Source: an uncultured Pseudomonadales bacterium
GTDB taxonomy: Bacteria; Pseudomonadota; Gammaproteobacteria; Pseudomonadales; Pseudohongiellaceae
Direction of reading: 5' to 3'
NCBI GenBank assembly: GCA_947259995.1
Contig: CAMYOK010000014.1
Coordinates: 174,078-238,077 of the forward strand
DNA length: 64,000 bases
The position numbers were made by a program, and so were the translations under genes. The notes below the pieces were generated by a model, which saw nothing but the letters and a program-made list of their open reading frames with translations, ran no database searches and was not told the origin of the DNA. Below are positions 35,371 to 45,256 of the stretch, in pieces (the first letter of the stretch is position 1; each line of letters begins with the position of its first letter).

Positions 35371-35883
35371 TTATTGAGTCACGAATGATGTAAAGAGCAC
35401 TTCTTGAATACCGTCACGACCGATTTCATCATGCAAGATTGATTTCACTTCTTCTGTTGCTAGCATACGCAGCTCTTCGATTCCCGAATTAGGCGACTCG
35501 GACACACCCAACATCTGGGCAGTAAATAAGTTCAAAAGATTGTGTCGAATAATAGGCATGTGCTCTATGACGGCATCTAAAGCAGCGGCATCGCGGGACA
35601 TAATCGTAAGACTGGCTTGCAAGTAGCGTTGACGGCCTTGAAACGGGTAACTAACGATGAACGCAGGCGAGAGGTCCAAATACTGGATCGGTCCAGTCGC
35701 TACGGCCACAGGGGCAGGTTCTGCACTTTCATCTGAGCCAGTGCTGCCCAATAGAAAGAAATAGGCCCCACCGCCTCCCGCAAGGACTAATAAAACTGCC
35801 CCCACGATTAATAGAATGAGGCTTTTACCTTTGCCTGAAGCCGCTTCGCCCGCTGCTTCGTCTTGTGGAGTATTCTCTGCCAT
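35371..35883 (-). CDS. fliL: FliL, flagellar basal body-associated stator protein
   Basis: FliL surrounds or supports the stator units. It has a short acidic cytoplasmic N-terminus, one membrane helix (SLILLIVGAVLLVLAGGGGA) and a periplasmic stomatin-like domain with QYLDLSPAFIVSY and the DEIGRDGIQEVLFTSFVTQ end. The start is the ATG at 35883 (170 residues) with GGTGA upstream; an earlier TTG would begin inside the promoter region. It opens a fliLMNOPQR-flhB run behind a consensus sigma-54 promoter. Confidence 0.94.
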   Translation of the reverse strand: MAENTPQDEAAGEAASGKGKSLILLIVGAVLLVLAGGGGAYFFLLGSTGSDESAEPAPVAVATGPIQYLDLSPAFIVSYPFQGRQRYLQASLTIMSRDAAALDAVIEHMPIIRHNLLNLFTAQMLGVSESPNSGIEELRMLATEEVKSILHDEIGRDGIQEVLFTSFVTQ

Positions 35884-35920
35884 ATCGTCACCGTCAAAAA
35901 CTGGAATGTCAGTGGATTGT

Positions 35921-35936
35921 AGCAAAGGCTGTGCCA
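35921..35936 (-). promoter_or_regulatory. sigma-54 promoter of fliL
   Basis: On the minus strand the site reads TGGCAC, five bases, TTGCT, which is a full match to the -24/-12 consensus. Transcription would start near 35910, leaving a leader of about 27 bases before the fliL ATG. It also supports the chosen fliL start. Confidence 0.85.
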
Positions 35937-35971
35937 GTGATCTGCACTATAAGAAGAGAATTTTGATTCTG

Positions 35972-36000
35972 CGCAAAGCCTTTAGAATAAAGGCTTTGCG
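35972..36000 (-). terminator. stem-loop between fliK and the fliL promoter
   Basis: CGCAAAGCCTTT and AAAGGCTTTGCG pair perfectly over 12 positions with a five-base loop. It lies 96 bases after the fliK stop and just before the -24 element of fliL, as expected of an element that separates the two transcripts. No long T tract follows. Confidence 0.6.
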
Positions 36001-36095
36001 AGGCTTCTAGAAGAAACGTTTGAAGAGATAAGGAAAACTAGAAAGGCATTTTGCGCCGCGGCAACAGAATAGGCGACAAAATACTGACACTTTTC

Positions 36096-37655
36096 CTAAG
36101 CATAATAGTCAATTAGGCCTGTTGCCGAATGGACTGTCTGAGAACTTTGGAGCACGCCGTCATCCTCACTCCCTAGCCCATCATTGGGCGCCGCAGAACT
36201 GGCACTGCCGCGAGAGTCTTGTTGGGCTGTGGACTGGTCAGAGACTTGCGCATCGGCAAGCTCAAGCCCTTGTTGACCTAACATCTCTTGTAAACGCGGA
36301 AAGCTAGCCTCCAATGCATCGCGCACTACCGCGTGAGCACTTTGGAAGCTGACACTTGCTTGGTCACCATTGACCGTCACCTTGACCGTCATAGCACCTA
36401 ATTCGGGAGGATCCAATTGAATCTGTGCCGAACTCATTTTTTGTCCGGCCATTAGCGTTACTCTTTGTGCAATGCTTTCACCCCAAGCGTTCTGCCCAAG
36501 CTTCTCACCAAGGGCTTGACCAAAGTTGGAAGCCTGCATGGTTTGCGCAAAACTTGTCGCATTACCACCCTGGCGAGCCGCAGCACTTGGCAGCTGAGCT
36601 TGCTTCGTCTCCGTGCGCCAAGAGGTCAATGTCTCTGTAGCAGCACTTGCGTTATTGGCGCCGGTTCCCGCGACCGATCGTTCGCTGCCAGTACTGACAG
36701 TTGCGCTATCGCTTTGCTTGACCGCTAAACGTAGAGATTGGGCAAATTGCTGAAACTGTCCAGAGTGTTCCTGTGCACCCGAGTTCAGGACAGTTTCCTG
36801 TCGAGCAGTCTGTGTAAGGGGTGTTTGCAACTCTTGGGTGTGCAGACCACGCCATGCGCGCACCCGCTCGGCTTGGTCGGCAACAGGGCGGGGCTCGTTT
36901 GCTGCAACACTCAATGGCTGGCGCTGAGATTGCTCAGATAACTCCCCCTCAAGATCGGCCTGGGAAGTGGCGTTAGGGCTTATGATTTGGGCAGATTCTA
37001 ACTCCTCTTGTCGCTGCACGCCTTCTGCTCCAGTCTGGGTTGCATGCATCGCAGGATCGTTTTGCTGGGTTTCTTGCCCTTGCATCGGATTAAGCGGTGG
37101 CACAAGAGATGCCGATGTGACTTGAGCATCGGCAGGCTGTGTATTGGCCGTCTCTTGCTTATGCGTGGTTGTAGCTATCTCGTCAACAACGGCTGGCGCT
37201 GGATTTAGTGTGGAGTTTGTTGGCTCGGGGGATTGCCCAGGCAAAATTTCTAGATTCGCGACGGCCTGATCAGGCTCGACACTTTCAAACGCGGCATTGT
37301 TGGCAGCCTCTTCGGACACAATTGTCGGCAAGGTCTCTCCCGCAGGCGGCAGGGGATTTCCGCTAACGGCAAGCGCCTTGTGGGCATCTTTTGCCTGTTG
37401 TTCTGACTCAGCTCGACGCTCTAGCGCATTGTTTTCAGCAAGCTCTCTAGCACTCATTTTCTCCTGCAGGGCATCGTCGAAACGCTTTTTATCACTGAGC
37501 TGCATCGCCGCAGAATCTTTCTCTGAACCTTTATTCTCGGGCTTCTCCCCCTCTTTAACAGGGGGTAACTTGGGTTCATTCGAACGGGGCTGCGCGCCTT
37601 CTTTTTTGACGGCTTGAGATGAAATGATCGGCAATAATCCATTGATTGCGGGCAT
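36096..37655 (-). CDS. fliK: FliK, flagellar hook-length control protein
   Basis: FliK measures hook length and triggers the FlhB switch. The first about 380 residues are low-complexity, rich in Gln, Ala, Glu, Ser and Pro, as expected of the extended ruler. The C-terminal Flg_hook domain (about 390-480) has the core QIQLDPPELGAMTVKVTVNG and the helix VRDALEASFPRLQEMLGQQG. The end is again disordered. It has its own sigma-54 site and is separated from both neighbours by larger gaps than the rest of the cluster. Confidence 0.92.
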   Translation of the reverse strand: MPAINGLLPIISSQAVKKEGAQPRSNEPKLPPVKEGEKPENKGSEKDSAAMQLSDKKRFDDALQEKMSARELAENNALERRAESEQQAKDAHKALAVSGNPLPPAGETLPTIVSEEAANNAAFESVEPDQAVANLEILPGQSPEPTNSTLNPAPAVVDEIATTTHKQETANTQPADAQVTSASLVPPLNPMQGQETQQNDPAMHATQTGAEGVQRQEELESAQIISPNATSQADLEGELSEQSQRQPLSVAANEPRPVADQAERVRAWRGLHTQELQTPLTQTARQETVLNSGAQEHSGQFQQFAQSLRLAVKQSDSATVSTGSERSVAGTGANNASAATETLTSWRTETKQAQLPSAAARQGGNATSFAQTMQASNFGQALGEKLGQNAWGESIAQRVTLMAGQKMSSAQIQLDPPELGAMTVKVTVNGDQASVSFQSAHAVVRDALEASFPRLQEMLGQQGLELADAQVSDQSTAQQDSRGSASSAAPNDGLGSEDDGVLQSSQTVHSATGLIDYYA

Positions 37656-37716
37656 AACTAATCCTCTGAGGTTTGAGCGCTAGCACAGGCTCAAATCGAA
37701 TTCCTAGCAGAGTAAG

Positions 37717-37732
37717 AGCAATAAGTTTGCCA
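37717..37732 (-). promoter_or_regulatory. sigma-54 promoter of fliK
   Basis: On the minus strand TGGCAA, five bases, TTGCT has exact GG-N10-GC spacing with one change from TGGCAC. It lies just inside the fliJ-fliK gap; transcription would start near 37706, about 50 bases before fliK. Confidence 0.7.
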
Positions 37733-37736
37733 ATGT

Positions 37737-38183
37737 TTAGAAAAGTCGTTTTTTAAGATGCCAGCGACCCGCTAGCTCGTCGAGTTCTTTCTGCTGCGCT
37801 CGCTCGTACGCTGCCGCCTCCTCAAGCAAGGCTTTATCACGAAGCTTTTGCAAGCCTTTATGACGAGCATCAAGCATTTGCCAGTGTCGGCGAATTTGTT
37901 CTATTTGCTGTTTAACCGTAGCTACTTGTTGGGTCTGTTGCGCGATAGCCTTAGCCACGTTATCGCTAAAATCGTTATAGCGACGAAAGGCTTGCACGCT
38001 TAGCCCCTTCGCCCCTGCCGTTTGGATCGTAGTTCGATACTCCACTAGATATTCTTGCAACTGCGTCAGTTTGCCCTCTTCATCTTTAAGCTTATTTTGA
38101 ATAAAGGCTAAAGCCTGGCCTGCTTCATCCAACTTTCTCTTGGCCAAATCAACGACGGTCTCTAAGCGCTTTGAGCGTTTCAT
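37737..38183 (-). CDS. fliJ: FliJ, flagellar export chaperone / ATPase stalk
   Basis: FliJ is a small coiled-coil protein that fits in the centre of the FliI hexamer and links it to FlhA. The 148 residues are almost entirely helical with many Lys, Gln and Glu and few turns; [18 protein letters not shown] heptads are visible ([20 protein letters not shown]). It overlaps the fliI stop by four bases. Family conservation is weak, so context matters for this call. Confidence 0.9.
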   Translation of the reverse strand: MKRSKRLETVVDLAKRKLDEAGQALAFIQNKLKDEEGKLTQLQEYLVEYRTTIQTAGAKGLSVQAFRRYNDFSDNVAKAIAQQTQQVATVKQQIEQIRRHWQMLDARHKGLQKLRDKALLEEAAAYERAQQKELDELAGRWHLKKRLF

Positions 38184-39613
38184 CCATTGCCTCTAGCGGC
38201 TTGCCCAGGATTGCCATGGCTGAGAGTTCGAGACTGTAGAGGTGTCACATTATTGCCTGCCGCATTAGGTCGAGCGGCAGGCACAACAACACGGGTTAAT
38301 TTCTGCAATGCCTCTTCGAAACTAACTTTCTCCTTCAGACCTTGCTGCATAAACTGCCGTAGATGCGGCATTCTCTCGATCGCGAAGTCGATGTCTTTAT
38401 CGGTGCCAGGCACGTAAGCGCCAACGCTTATGAGGTCCCGGTTCTGTTGATAGCGCGCATATATGCGCCGGAACAATTGCATCTTGGCGAAGTGATCGGC
38501 CTCGACAACCGAGGGCATAACACGGCTGATTGATGCTTCGATGTCGATCGCTGGATAATGCCCTTCTTCTGCCAATGCCCTTGAGAGCACGATGTGGCCA
38601 TCAAGAATGGCACGTGCAGAATCGGCAACGGGATCTTGCTGGTCATCGCCTTCGGTCAAAACGGTATAGAAAGCCGTGATGGACCCCTTTGCGTGCTCCG
38701 CATTACCAGCTCGTTCGACTAACTGTGGCAGCTTGGCAAACACTGAAGGTGGATAGCCTTTAGTTGCCGGCGGCTCGCCGATCGCCAACGCGATTTCACG
38801 CTGCGCCATCGCATAACGGGTCAGGGAGTCCATTAACATTAGGACGTCTTTGCCTTGTTCTCGGAAGCCTTCAGCAATACGAGTGGTAAGTACCGCAGCA
38901 CGTAAACGCAACAATGGCGAATCATCGGCAGGGGACGCGACAACAACAGCGCGTGACATACCTGCAGCGCCTAGTATCTCGTCAATAAACTCTTTAACTT
39001 CTCGTCCCCTTTCACCGATCAGACCAACCACGATGACATCGGCATTGGTAAATTGCGTCATCATTCCTAGCAACACACTCTTACCCACGCCGCTACCCGC
39101 AAATAGCCCTAGGCGTTGACCGCGCCCCACCGTTAACAACGCATTTATAGTCGCAATGCCAACATCTAATGGTTTCTTAATAGGTTCTCTATTGAGAGGG
39201 TTAATCGTTTTTTGTACCTGTGGGCCATGCACGGCTGTGTCGTGCAGCGGCACATCACCCTTTCCGTCTATTGGTAATCCTAGGCCATTGAGCACGCGCC
39301 CAAGCAATTGTGGGCCAACAGCGATATGGTCGCCTTTACTCATAGGCAACACACGTGCTCCTGGCTGCAATCCATCAATACTTGTTAGTGGCATTAGATA
39401 GATTTTTGCTCCATCGAAGCCGACCACTTCAGTTTCGATCTCGCGACCATTGCCGTCTGTCACACTACAGCGGCCACCGAGAGTCACATTACACCCTACT
39501 GCCTCAAGCGTCATACCGACAACTCTTGTCAATCGTCCTTCCACGGGCGGCAATAGATCAGCCTCGCGTTGCGGCTGATAGTTGCGAATCCTTTGCGCTA
39601 GGCTTTGTCGCAC
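38180..39613 (-). CDS. fliI: FliI, flagellum-specific ATPase
   Basis: FliI is the F1-beta-like ATPase of the flagellar export apparatus. The Walker A is [15 protein letters not shown] near residues 170-184, Walker B is [18 protein letters not shown], and the EAS(I)SRVMP segment is also conserved. It begins with GTG two bases after fliH, with GGGGA seven bases upstream. The 477 residues are slightly long because of the C-terminal tail. Confidence 0.96.
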   Translation of the reverse strand: MRQSLAQRIRNYQPQREADLLPPVEGRLTRVVGMTLEAVGCNVTLGGRCSVTDGNGREIETEVVGFDGAKIYLMPLTSIDGLQPGARVLPMSKGDHIAVGPQLLGRVLNGLGLPIDGKGDVPLHDTAVHGPQVQKTINPLNREPIKKPLDVGIATINALLTVGRGQRLGLFAGSGVGKSVLLGMMTQFTNADVIVVGLIGERGREVKEFIDEILGAAGMSRAVVVASPADDSPLLRLRAAVLTTRIAEGFREQGKDVLMLMDSLTRYAMAQREIALAIGEPPATKGYPPSVFAKLPQLVERAGNAEHAKGSITAFYTVLTEGDDQQDPVADSARAILDGHIVLSRALAEEGHYPAIDIEASISRVMPSVVEADHFAKMQLFRRIYARYQQNRDLISVGAYVPGTDKDIDFAIERMPHLRQFMQQGLKEKVSFEEALQKLTRVVVPAARPNAAGNNVTPLQSRTLSHGNPGQAARGNG

Positions 39614-39615
39614 GA

Positions 39616-40539
39616 TTAGGTCCCCGAGCGCAGCAAGGGGGCAGGTGGAACTGCGACACCTTGTCGAAGGTGTTCGACTTGCTCTAGCAAACCTGGTTCG
39701 TCATCTTCGCTGTGCTCGCTAGTCAACACAGGCTCTTCTTCTGGCTGTGTAGGCTTTGGCGGTGAGACAGGCTTGACCACGGGCTCGGGTGCCAATTCTA
39801 ATGCTTGCTCTGGCTCGCCCTGCAGTTGTTTATCTAGGAATTGTTCGATCATGGCTTCAAAGCGACGCTCTGCTGTGTACTCCACCAGACTCTGGTCAGT
39901 TTCAACGCGGCACCCCCCTTTCGAGACTGTATCGTCCGGCAACACACGCCAGTTTTCACCGGCGCGCTCTTGCGCCTCTTTCAGCAAACTTACATCAGCC
40001 GTGTTCACAAAAATCTTTACGTTGTCGCGACTTGGTGGCAATGCACCCAGAGCTTTACGCACCACACTAAGAATATGACTGGAATCAATTTCTAATTCTC
40101 TTCCAACAACGGTTCGGGAGATCGCCGTAACAACGTTTAAAAGAGCCTGTTCTAACATATAATCTTGTTCGTTCATCGCGTGAGTCAGATGAGTCATTAA
40201 CTCATCCATCGCGGCGACCTTAGCATCAACGTCTTTCTGTGCGCGTTGCAGCCCCTCTTGCATGCCTTTGGCTAAGCCCTCTTCTTGGCCAAGCTGTAGC
40301 CCTTCCTTTTTGCCTAGCGCAATACCTTCGATACGCCCCTGAGTAAGGCCCTCTTGATAACCGGCATCAACTTGCTCTTCGGGCGTTTTATTCTCTACAG
40401 GGCGGCGCTCTTCACGTGGAGCCGCGGCAACAAGATGACCGGCTTTATCGATCGAAGGCGGCAACCAGGCATTGACGTTAATAGCCGACAGATCAGCACT
40501 GCTGACTCGACCTACCCCATCAAATGGATGTCTTTGCAC
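39616..40539 (-). CDS. fliH: FliH, negative regulator of FliI
   Basis: FliH holds FliI and links it to the C ring. The central region has tandem GxxxG-type glycine repeats ([21 protein letters not shown], partly, at about 78-120), a hallmark of FliH helices. The later domain resembles the V-ATPase E subunit ([21 protein letters not shown]). The C-terminal 60 residues are a Pro/Glu-rich extension not usual in all homologs. At 307 residues it is long. Confidence 0.92.
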   Translation of the reverse strand: MQRHPFDGVGRVSSADLSAINVNAWLPPSIDKAGHLVAAAPREERRPVENKTPEEQVDAGYQEGLTQGRIEGIALGKKEGLQLGQEEGLAKGMQEGLQRAQKDVDAKVAAMDELMTHLTHAMNEQDYMLEQALLNVVTAISRTVVGRELEIDSSHILSVVRKALGALPPSRDNVKIFVNTADVSLLKEAQERAGENWRVLPDDTVSKGGCRVETDQSLVEYTAERRFEAMIEQFLDKQLQGEPEQALELAPEPVVKPVSPPKPTQPEEEPVLTSEHSEDDEPGLLEQVEHLRQGVAVPPAPLLRSGT

Positions 40540-40609
40540 TGTTCAATCTCCTTCACTCTAGTCACGATTGTTAGTGACAGCGACAAATATTTCACTAAGT
40601 GTTGAACAC

Positions 40610-41641
40610 TTAGATCATGTCGTCACCGCCACCACCAAGTTGAATTTCGCCTGATTCAGACATTCGTCGAGCGATCACAAGAATCTCTTTCTGTGCAACC
40701 TCTACCTCACTGATACGCACAGGCCCTTTCGCCTCCAAATCGTCGCGCAATAGCTCGGCAGCTCGTTTAGACATATTGCCGAATATTTTTTCTTTCAAGA
40801 AATCATCCGCACCTTTCAATGCAAGAATAAGCACTTCTGAAGAAACTTCTCGCAGCAATGCCTGAATTCCTCGGTCATCAACCTCGCGAAGATTATCAAA
40901 CACAAACATTAGGTCTTGAATGCGCACGCCTAGGTCTTCATCTGTTCCCTTAATGGCTTCCATCAACTCCGCTTCAAGTGTCTTATCCATACTATTCATG
41001 ATGTCAGCGGCGAGTTTTGTCCCTGCAATATTGGTTGATGGCTTGCTTGTCTTGCCAGTGAACTGCTTTTCTAACACCACATTGAGCTCTTTAAGCGCAT
41101 CAGGTTGCACACTTTCAAGTGTCGCCAAACGCAACACTACATCCAGACGCTCTTGCTCTGGAAACTGCGACAAAATACTCGCTGCTTGGTCTGGATCGAG
41201 GTGGCTCAATACGACGGCTTGGATCTGTGGGTGCTCATTGCGTATTGCATCGGCAACCGAACGAGCATCCATCCATTTAAGGCTATGCATCCCCGATGAC
41301 GCGTCGTCACTGAGAATGCTGTCCATCAATCCACGAGCACGACTCTCGCCTAAAGCCTCAGTCAACATGTTCTTGATATAGCCTTCGCTGCCAACCCCTA
41401 GGCTTGACTGCCCACTACAATCGGCAATGAACGATGACAACACGCCTTCAATACTTTCTTGGCTCACATGGCTAAGGCTCGACATTGCCGAGCCCACCTT
41501 CTGCACTTCTTTTGGCCCCATTTGTTTCAAAATTTCGGCCGCATCACGCTCTCCCATACTCATCAACAGAATCGCTGCTTTATCTATAGGAGAGAAGGTC
41601 TTTTTTGTCCCAGGGTTGGGTAAGGCATTTTCATTAGGCAT
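40610..41641 (-). CDS. fliG: FliG, flagellar motor switch protein
   Basis: FliG is the rotor protein that touches the stator. N-terminal, middle (EHPQIQAVVLSHLDPDQAA, with the EHPQ motif near 130) and C-terminal domains are present; the torque helix has the charged residues in VRIQDLMFVFDNLREVDDRG. The ATG at 41641 overlaps the fliF stop by eight bases and gives 343 residues; a GTG two codons earlier is possible. Nothing unusual was noted. Confidence 0.95.
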   Translation of the reverse strand: MPNENALPNPGTKKTFSPIDKAAILLMSMGERDAAEILKQMGPKEVQKVGSAMSSLSHVSQESIEGVLSSFIADCSGQSSLGVGSEGYIKNMLTEALGESRARGLMDSILSDDASSGMHSLKWMDARSVADAIRNEHPQIQAVVLSHLDPDQAASILSQFPEQERLDVVLRLATLESVQPDALKELNVVLEKQFTGKTSKPSTNIAGTKLAADIMNSMDKTLEAELMEAIKGTDEDLGVRIQDLMFVFDNLREVDDRGIQALLREVSSEVLILALKGADDFLKEKIFGNMSKRAAELLRDDLEAKGPVRISEVEVAQKEILVIARRMSESGEIQLGGGGDDMI

Positions 41642-43340
41642 CGTCACTAATCCATTGTTTAACTACTTGTGCGACCCGACCTGGGTCTTGTGCAATTAGC
41701 CCTTTAATGGCATTGAGTTGTCGCTCATAACCATCTGTTGGCCCAGGCAACATCATGTCGTCTCCACCGGAAAGCGTCACTTTGTCACCATTAATATCGA
41801 GGTCCGCATACTCACCCTGAGCAGCTGCTTTCGCCAAGTCTTTCCCGGGGCTGTTAGACCCTGAAAGATTACGCAGAACTGGGCGCAGCACACCAAAGAC
41901 GATCAGCAGCACCAGTGCAACGCCGAAAAACTGTTTAAGCCCGCTGATCAACCAATCTTGTTGGTAGAAAGGCACTGACTCCAATTCTTCGAAGACAAGC
42001 GGAGCAAAACGATTGTTGATGACCGTTACGCTATCCCCTCGCGCTTCGCTGTAACCCACCACATCACGCACCAACGCGGTAATGCGCTGAAGATCTTCAT
42101 CGTTCCAAGCTTCAGTTGCTGTGTTGCCATCGGCATCAACCGTCGCGGACATGCGATCATCTAGGACCACGGCAACACTTAGACGACGAACCGCAACCGG
42201 GTCGCTAGAGGTATAGCTAATCGTCCGGTCTAGTTCGTAGTTGCGAGTTGATTGCTGACGGTTATTGCCGCTAACCGCGGTCGCCGCGCCCGTCACAGGA
42301 TCGGTAATGGCTGCCGCATCCTGCAAAGTGCCATCGACAGGAGGCTGATTGCTCAGGGCGCCAGGAATACCACCTGCCCCCCCACCGGCTCCGCCCTCTG
42401 CGTTCTCCGCAAGCGATTGTTCACTACGCAGGGCCCCTTCTGGGCTATACATTTCTGCAGCCTGTTCAGTGCGGGTAAAGTCGATATCTGCGCTAATCTC
42501 TGCGCTAAAGCGTCCAACCCCAACGATAGGCTGTAAGATGCGATTCAATCTTTCTACTAGCGTATCTTCATAGCGACGGGTGTACTCGAATTGCTGCCCA
42601 GCAATGACTAATTCGTTATTGTCGTCTTTGCGAGACAGTAAATTGCCTCGCTGATCCACAACGGTCACGTTCTCTGGGGTAAGCTCTGGAACACTCGAAG
42701 CCACTAAATTCTGAATGGCCGTGACCTGTGAATCGCCTAAATTACTACCTGACTGCAATGTTAAGAACACAGATGCAGTCGGATTGCGACTACTACGCAC
42801 AAAGACAGAACGCTCTGGTGTTGCCAGATGCACGCGTGCGGACTGCACGTTACGAAAACCCATGATGGTACGTTGCAGCTCGCCTTCTTGACTGCGTTTA
42901 TAGCGATTGGCTTCCATGAATTGACTAGTGCCTAGGCCTTGTTCTGCATCTAGTGATTCATAACCGTAACCCGTTTCACGACTAATGCCTGCTGCAGCAA
43001 CTTGCAGACGTAATTCCGCAACCCGATCGGAGGGAACTAGAATGACCCCTGTTGCTGGCTCAATTCGAAAATCTAGATTTCTTGTTTCTAACACTTCTAC
43101 GAGCGCTGACATGTCATAGCCATTCATGTCGGCATAAAGCGGTTGGTAATTTTCTCCGCGTGACCACAACACAACGGCAAAACCGATTGCAACACTTGCT
43201 GCAAGGCCCGTCATCAAACCCAATTGCCTGAGGAAATCTAAACGCATAAAGCCAGCAAGGAAATTGCTTCCCATGCCGCCGCCAGTACTAGGCTGATTCG
43301 CCGTTGCTGGACTTGTCGTAGCGTCAGTTGCTGTTGCCAT
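41634..43340 (-). CDS. fliF: FliF, flagellar MS-ring protein
   Basis: FliF builds the MS ring in the inner membrane. Two membrane helices (LMTGLAASVAIGFAVVLWS near 40-58 and FGVALVLLIVFGVLRPVL near 465) flank a periplasmic part with ring-building motifs (YQPLYADMNGYDMSALVEVL; ARVHLATPERSVF). The loop near 300-370 is Gly/Ala/Gln-rich. The C-terminal tail that binds FliG is present. It follows fliE by 42 bases. Confidence 0.95.
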   Translation of the reverse strand: MATATDATTSPATANQPSTGGGMGSNFLAGFMRLDFLRQLGLMTGLAASVAIGFAVVLWSRGENYQPLYADMNGYDMSALVEVLETRNLDFRIEPATGVILVPSDRVAELRLQVAAAGISRETGYGYESLDAEQGLGTSQFMEANRYKRSQEGELQRTIMGFRNVQSARVHLATPERSVFVRSSRNPTASVFLTLQSGSNLGDSQVTAIQNLVASSVPELTPENVTVVDQRGNLLSRKDDNNELVIAGQQFEYTRRYEDTLVERLNRILQPIVGVGRFSAEISADIDFTRTEQAAEMYSPEGALRSEQSLAENAEGGAGGGAGGIPGALSNQPPVDGTLQDAAAITDPVTGAATAVSGNNRQQSTRNYELDRTISYTSSDPVAVRRLSVAVVLDDRMSATVDADGNTATEAWNDEDLQRITALVRDVVGYSEARGDSVTVINNRFAPLVFEELESVPFYQQDWLISGLKQFFGVALVLLIVFGVLRPVLRNLSGSNSPGKDLAKAAAQGEYADLDINGDKVTLSGGDDMMLPGPTDGYERQLNAIKGLIAQDPGRVAQVVKQWISDDA

Positions 43341-43382
43341 GATGATGTCTTCTTGTTAGTGCTGCGTTGCTATTTAACGTGT

Positions 43383-43784
43383 TTACAGTGGCATATTCAT
43401 AATGTCTTGATAGGCACTCACAAGACGATTACGTACTTGCGTCATCGCTTCAAACGACACACTCGCTTTCTGCATTTGGATCATGACTTGCGTAATATCG
43501 ACACTGGTATCGCCAAGTTCATAAGCCGTTTGCAGTTCAGCAGAACGCGATTGCGTTTCACTGACTGAATCAACTGCTTGCTTAAGTAGTTCTGAAAAAT
43601 TGGCTTTTTCCGATGACTCGCTAGGATTGATGATGTCCGATCTCGCCGCACCCTCAAGCGAGTTGGCTGGATTAATCATCCCAGGGTTGACCATTTGTGT
43701 GTTAGAGGACTGCACTTGCTCGCGCATATCACGCATTTGCATAAGCACTCGATTAATATCAACTCGATTACTAACATCAGTCAT
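43383..43784 (-). CDS. fliE: FliE, MS-ring/rod junction protein
   Basis: FliE joins the MS ring to the rod. The C-terminal half is typical: NFSELLKQAVDSVSETQSRS and the VDITQVMIQMQKASVSFEAM segment, then the LVSAYQDIMNMPL end. I take the ATG at 43784, with GGGGAG seven bases upstream; a GTG three codons earlier is less likely. It starts 16 bases after the fleR stop, so fleS-fleR-fliE are probably one transcript. Confidence 0.94.
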   Translation of the reverse strand: MTDVSNRVDINRVLMQMRDMREQVQSSNTQMVNPGMINPANSLEGAARSDIINPSESSEKANFSELLKQAVDSVSETQSRSAELQTAYELGDTSVDITQVMIQMQKASVSFEAMTQVRNRLVSAYQDIMNMPL

Positions 43785-43800
43785 TGTTGTCACTCCCCTA

Positions 43801-45243
43801 TCAATACGCGCTGAGCATAGAATCTATATTGATCCCGCTGTCTCGCATTCTTGCCATCTTGTAGCGTAATGTGCGAGCGCTAACCCCCAACACTTCCGCC
43901 GTTTCTTTTCGACGACCCCCTTGTTGACGCAGGGTCTTCAAGATAATTTCGTATTCGCGTTGCTTCAGATCGCTGCCTAGTACGCCAAATTCATTGTCTA
44001 CTTCTGCACTTGCATTTTCCGTGCCTTGTTCGTCCGTCAAGCTCTTGACACTGTCGTTCTGAGTGCCCGATTCGCGGTTGATTTCTTCGCTCATGGAACT
44101 GACACTTACCGCTGAAACCCCTTCAATTGCTAGGGCTGCAGCCGGTATGACTTTGCCATCTTCGATGATGAGCGCACGCTGAATTACGTTATCTAATTCG
44201 CGCACATTGCCAGGCCAGGAATAGGCTTCGAGTATTTGTGTTGCGCTATGATCGAAGCTTAGAGGACCACGCGCCATTTTTTTGCCGTGCCGTTGTAGCA
44301 ATCGCCTCGCCAGCGGAATGATGTCTTTTTTGCGCTGTCGCAGCGGTAACCACTGCAATGGAAATACGCTTAATCGATAAAATAAATCTTCTCTAAAAGT
44401 GCCATCCATCACACATTGGCGGAGGTCACGGTTAGTTGTCGCGATCACACGGACATCTAGCGAGATCGTTCTGCGTCCGCCTACACGCTCTACCTCACGC
44501 TCTTGCAACACACGCAGAATTTTCGCCTGCAATCCAATATCCATTTCTGATATTTCATCTAACAAGATCGTGCCGCCTTCGGCCTGCTCAAACTTACCTT
44601 CGCTACTCGCTAACGCCCCGGTGAACGCCCCCTTCTCATGGCCAAACAGGGTCGCCTCTAGCATATTCTCTGGAATTGCAGCGCAATTGATTGCGACAAA
44701 GGGTTTGTCAGCTCTTGGAGATTTACGATGGATATAGCGTGCAAGCACTTCTTTACCAGTCCCGCTCTCGCCGGAGATCATAACCGTCGCATCGCACGCC
44801 GCTACTTTTCGTGCCATCGATAACACTTGTTGGCTTGAGGCCTCTTCAGCAATCGGTTCGTCATCAGCCACCTTGGCAGGTGCTACGACATACTGGCGCA
44901 CTGCATCGACAAGAGTTTGCGGATCGAAGGGCTTTACTAGATAGTCCACGGCACCGCTACGCATGGCTTCCACTGAACGACTGATGCTTCCGTAGGCCGT
45001 TATCAATAGCACAGGTAATGTCGGGAGCTGCACGCGAAGACGCTGAAGCAGTTCATAGCCATCGATGTCGCCCATATTGACGTCGGAGACCAGCATATCG
45101 ACATGTTTTGTCCCTAATAATTCCAATGCCTCTTCTGCAGAGCAGGCAGGGACTACACGAAAACCAGCGAGCTCCAACGTGTCGCAAAGCGCCTCACGTA
45201 GATCCCAATCGTCTTCCGCCACCATGATTGTAGCCTTACTCAT
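43801..45243 (-). CDS. fleR: FleR-like sigma-54-dependent response regulator
   Basis: This NtrC-type activator drives sigma-54 flagellar promoters. The receiver domain (about 1-120) has the phospho-acceptor Asp in LVSDVNMGDIDGYE and the Lys in VKPFDPQ. The AAA+ domain (about 145-375) shows Walker A GESGTGKEVLAR and the sigma-54 contact loop GAFTGA. The C-terminal Fis-type helix-turn-helix is RKETAEVLGVSARTLRYKMA. It is preceded by fleS and followed by fliE, as in Pseudomonas, but fleQ is not nearby. Confidence 0.94.
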   Translation of the reverse strand: MSKATIMVAEDDWDLREALCDTLELAGFRVVPACSAEEALELLGTKHVDMLVSDVNMGDIDGYELLQRLRVQLPTLPVLLITAYGSISRSVEAMRSGAVDYLVKPFDPQTLVDAVRQYVVAPAKVADDEPIAEEASSQQVLSMARKVAACDATVMISGESGTGKEVLARYIHRKSPRADKPFVAINCAAIPENMLEATLFGHEKGAFTGALASSEGKFEQAEGGTILLDEISEMDIGLQAKILRVLQEREVERVGGRRTISLDVRVIATTNRDLRQCVMDGTFREDLFYRLSVFPLQWLPLRQRKKDIIPLARRLLQRHGKKMARGPLSFDHSATQILEAYSWPGNVRELDNVIQRALIIEDGKVIPAAALAIEGVSAVSVSSMSEEINRESGTQNDSVKSLTDEQGTENASAEVDNEFGVLGSDLKQREYEIILKTLRQQGGRRKETAEVLGVSARTLRYKMARMRDSGINIDSMLSAY

Positions 45244-45256
45244 AACAACCTCTTCT

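Noticed and set aside
43785..43900. Search for a sigma-54 promoter directly before fliE
   Set aside because: Only 16 bases separate fleR and fliE and no GG-N10-GC match with -24/-12 similarity was found; fliE is probably read from the fleS promoter.
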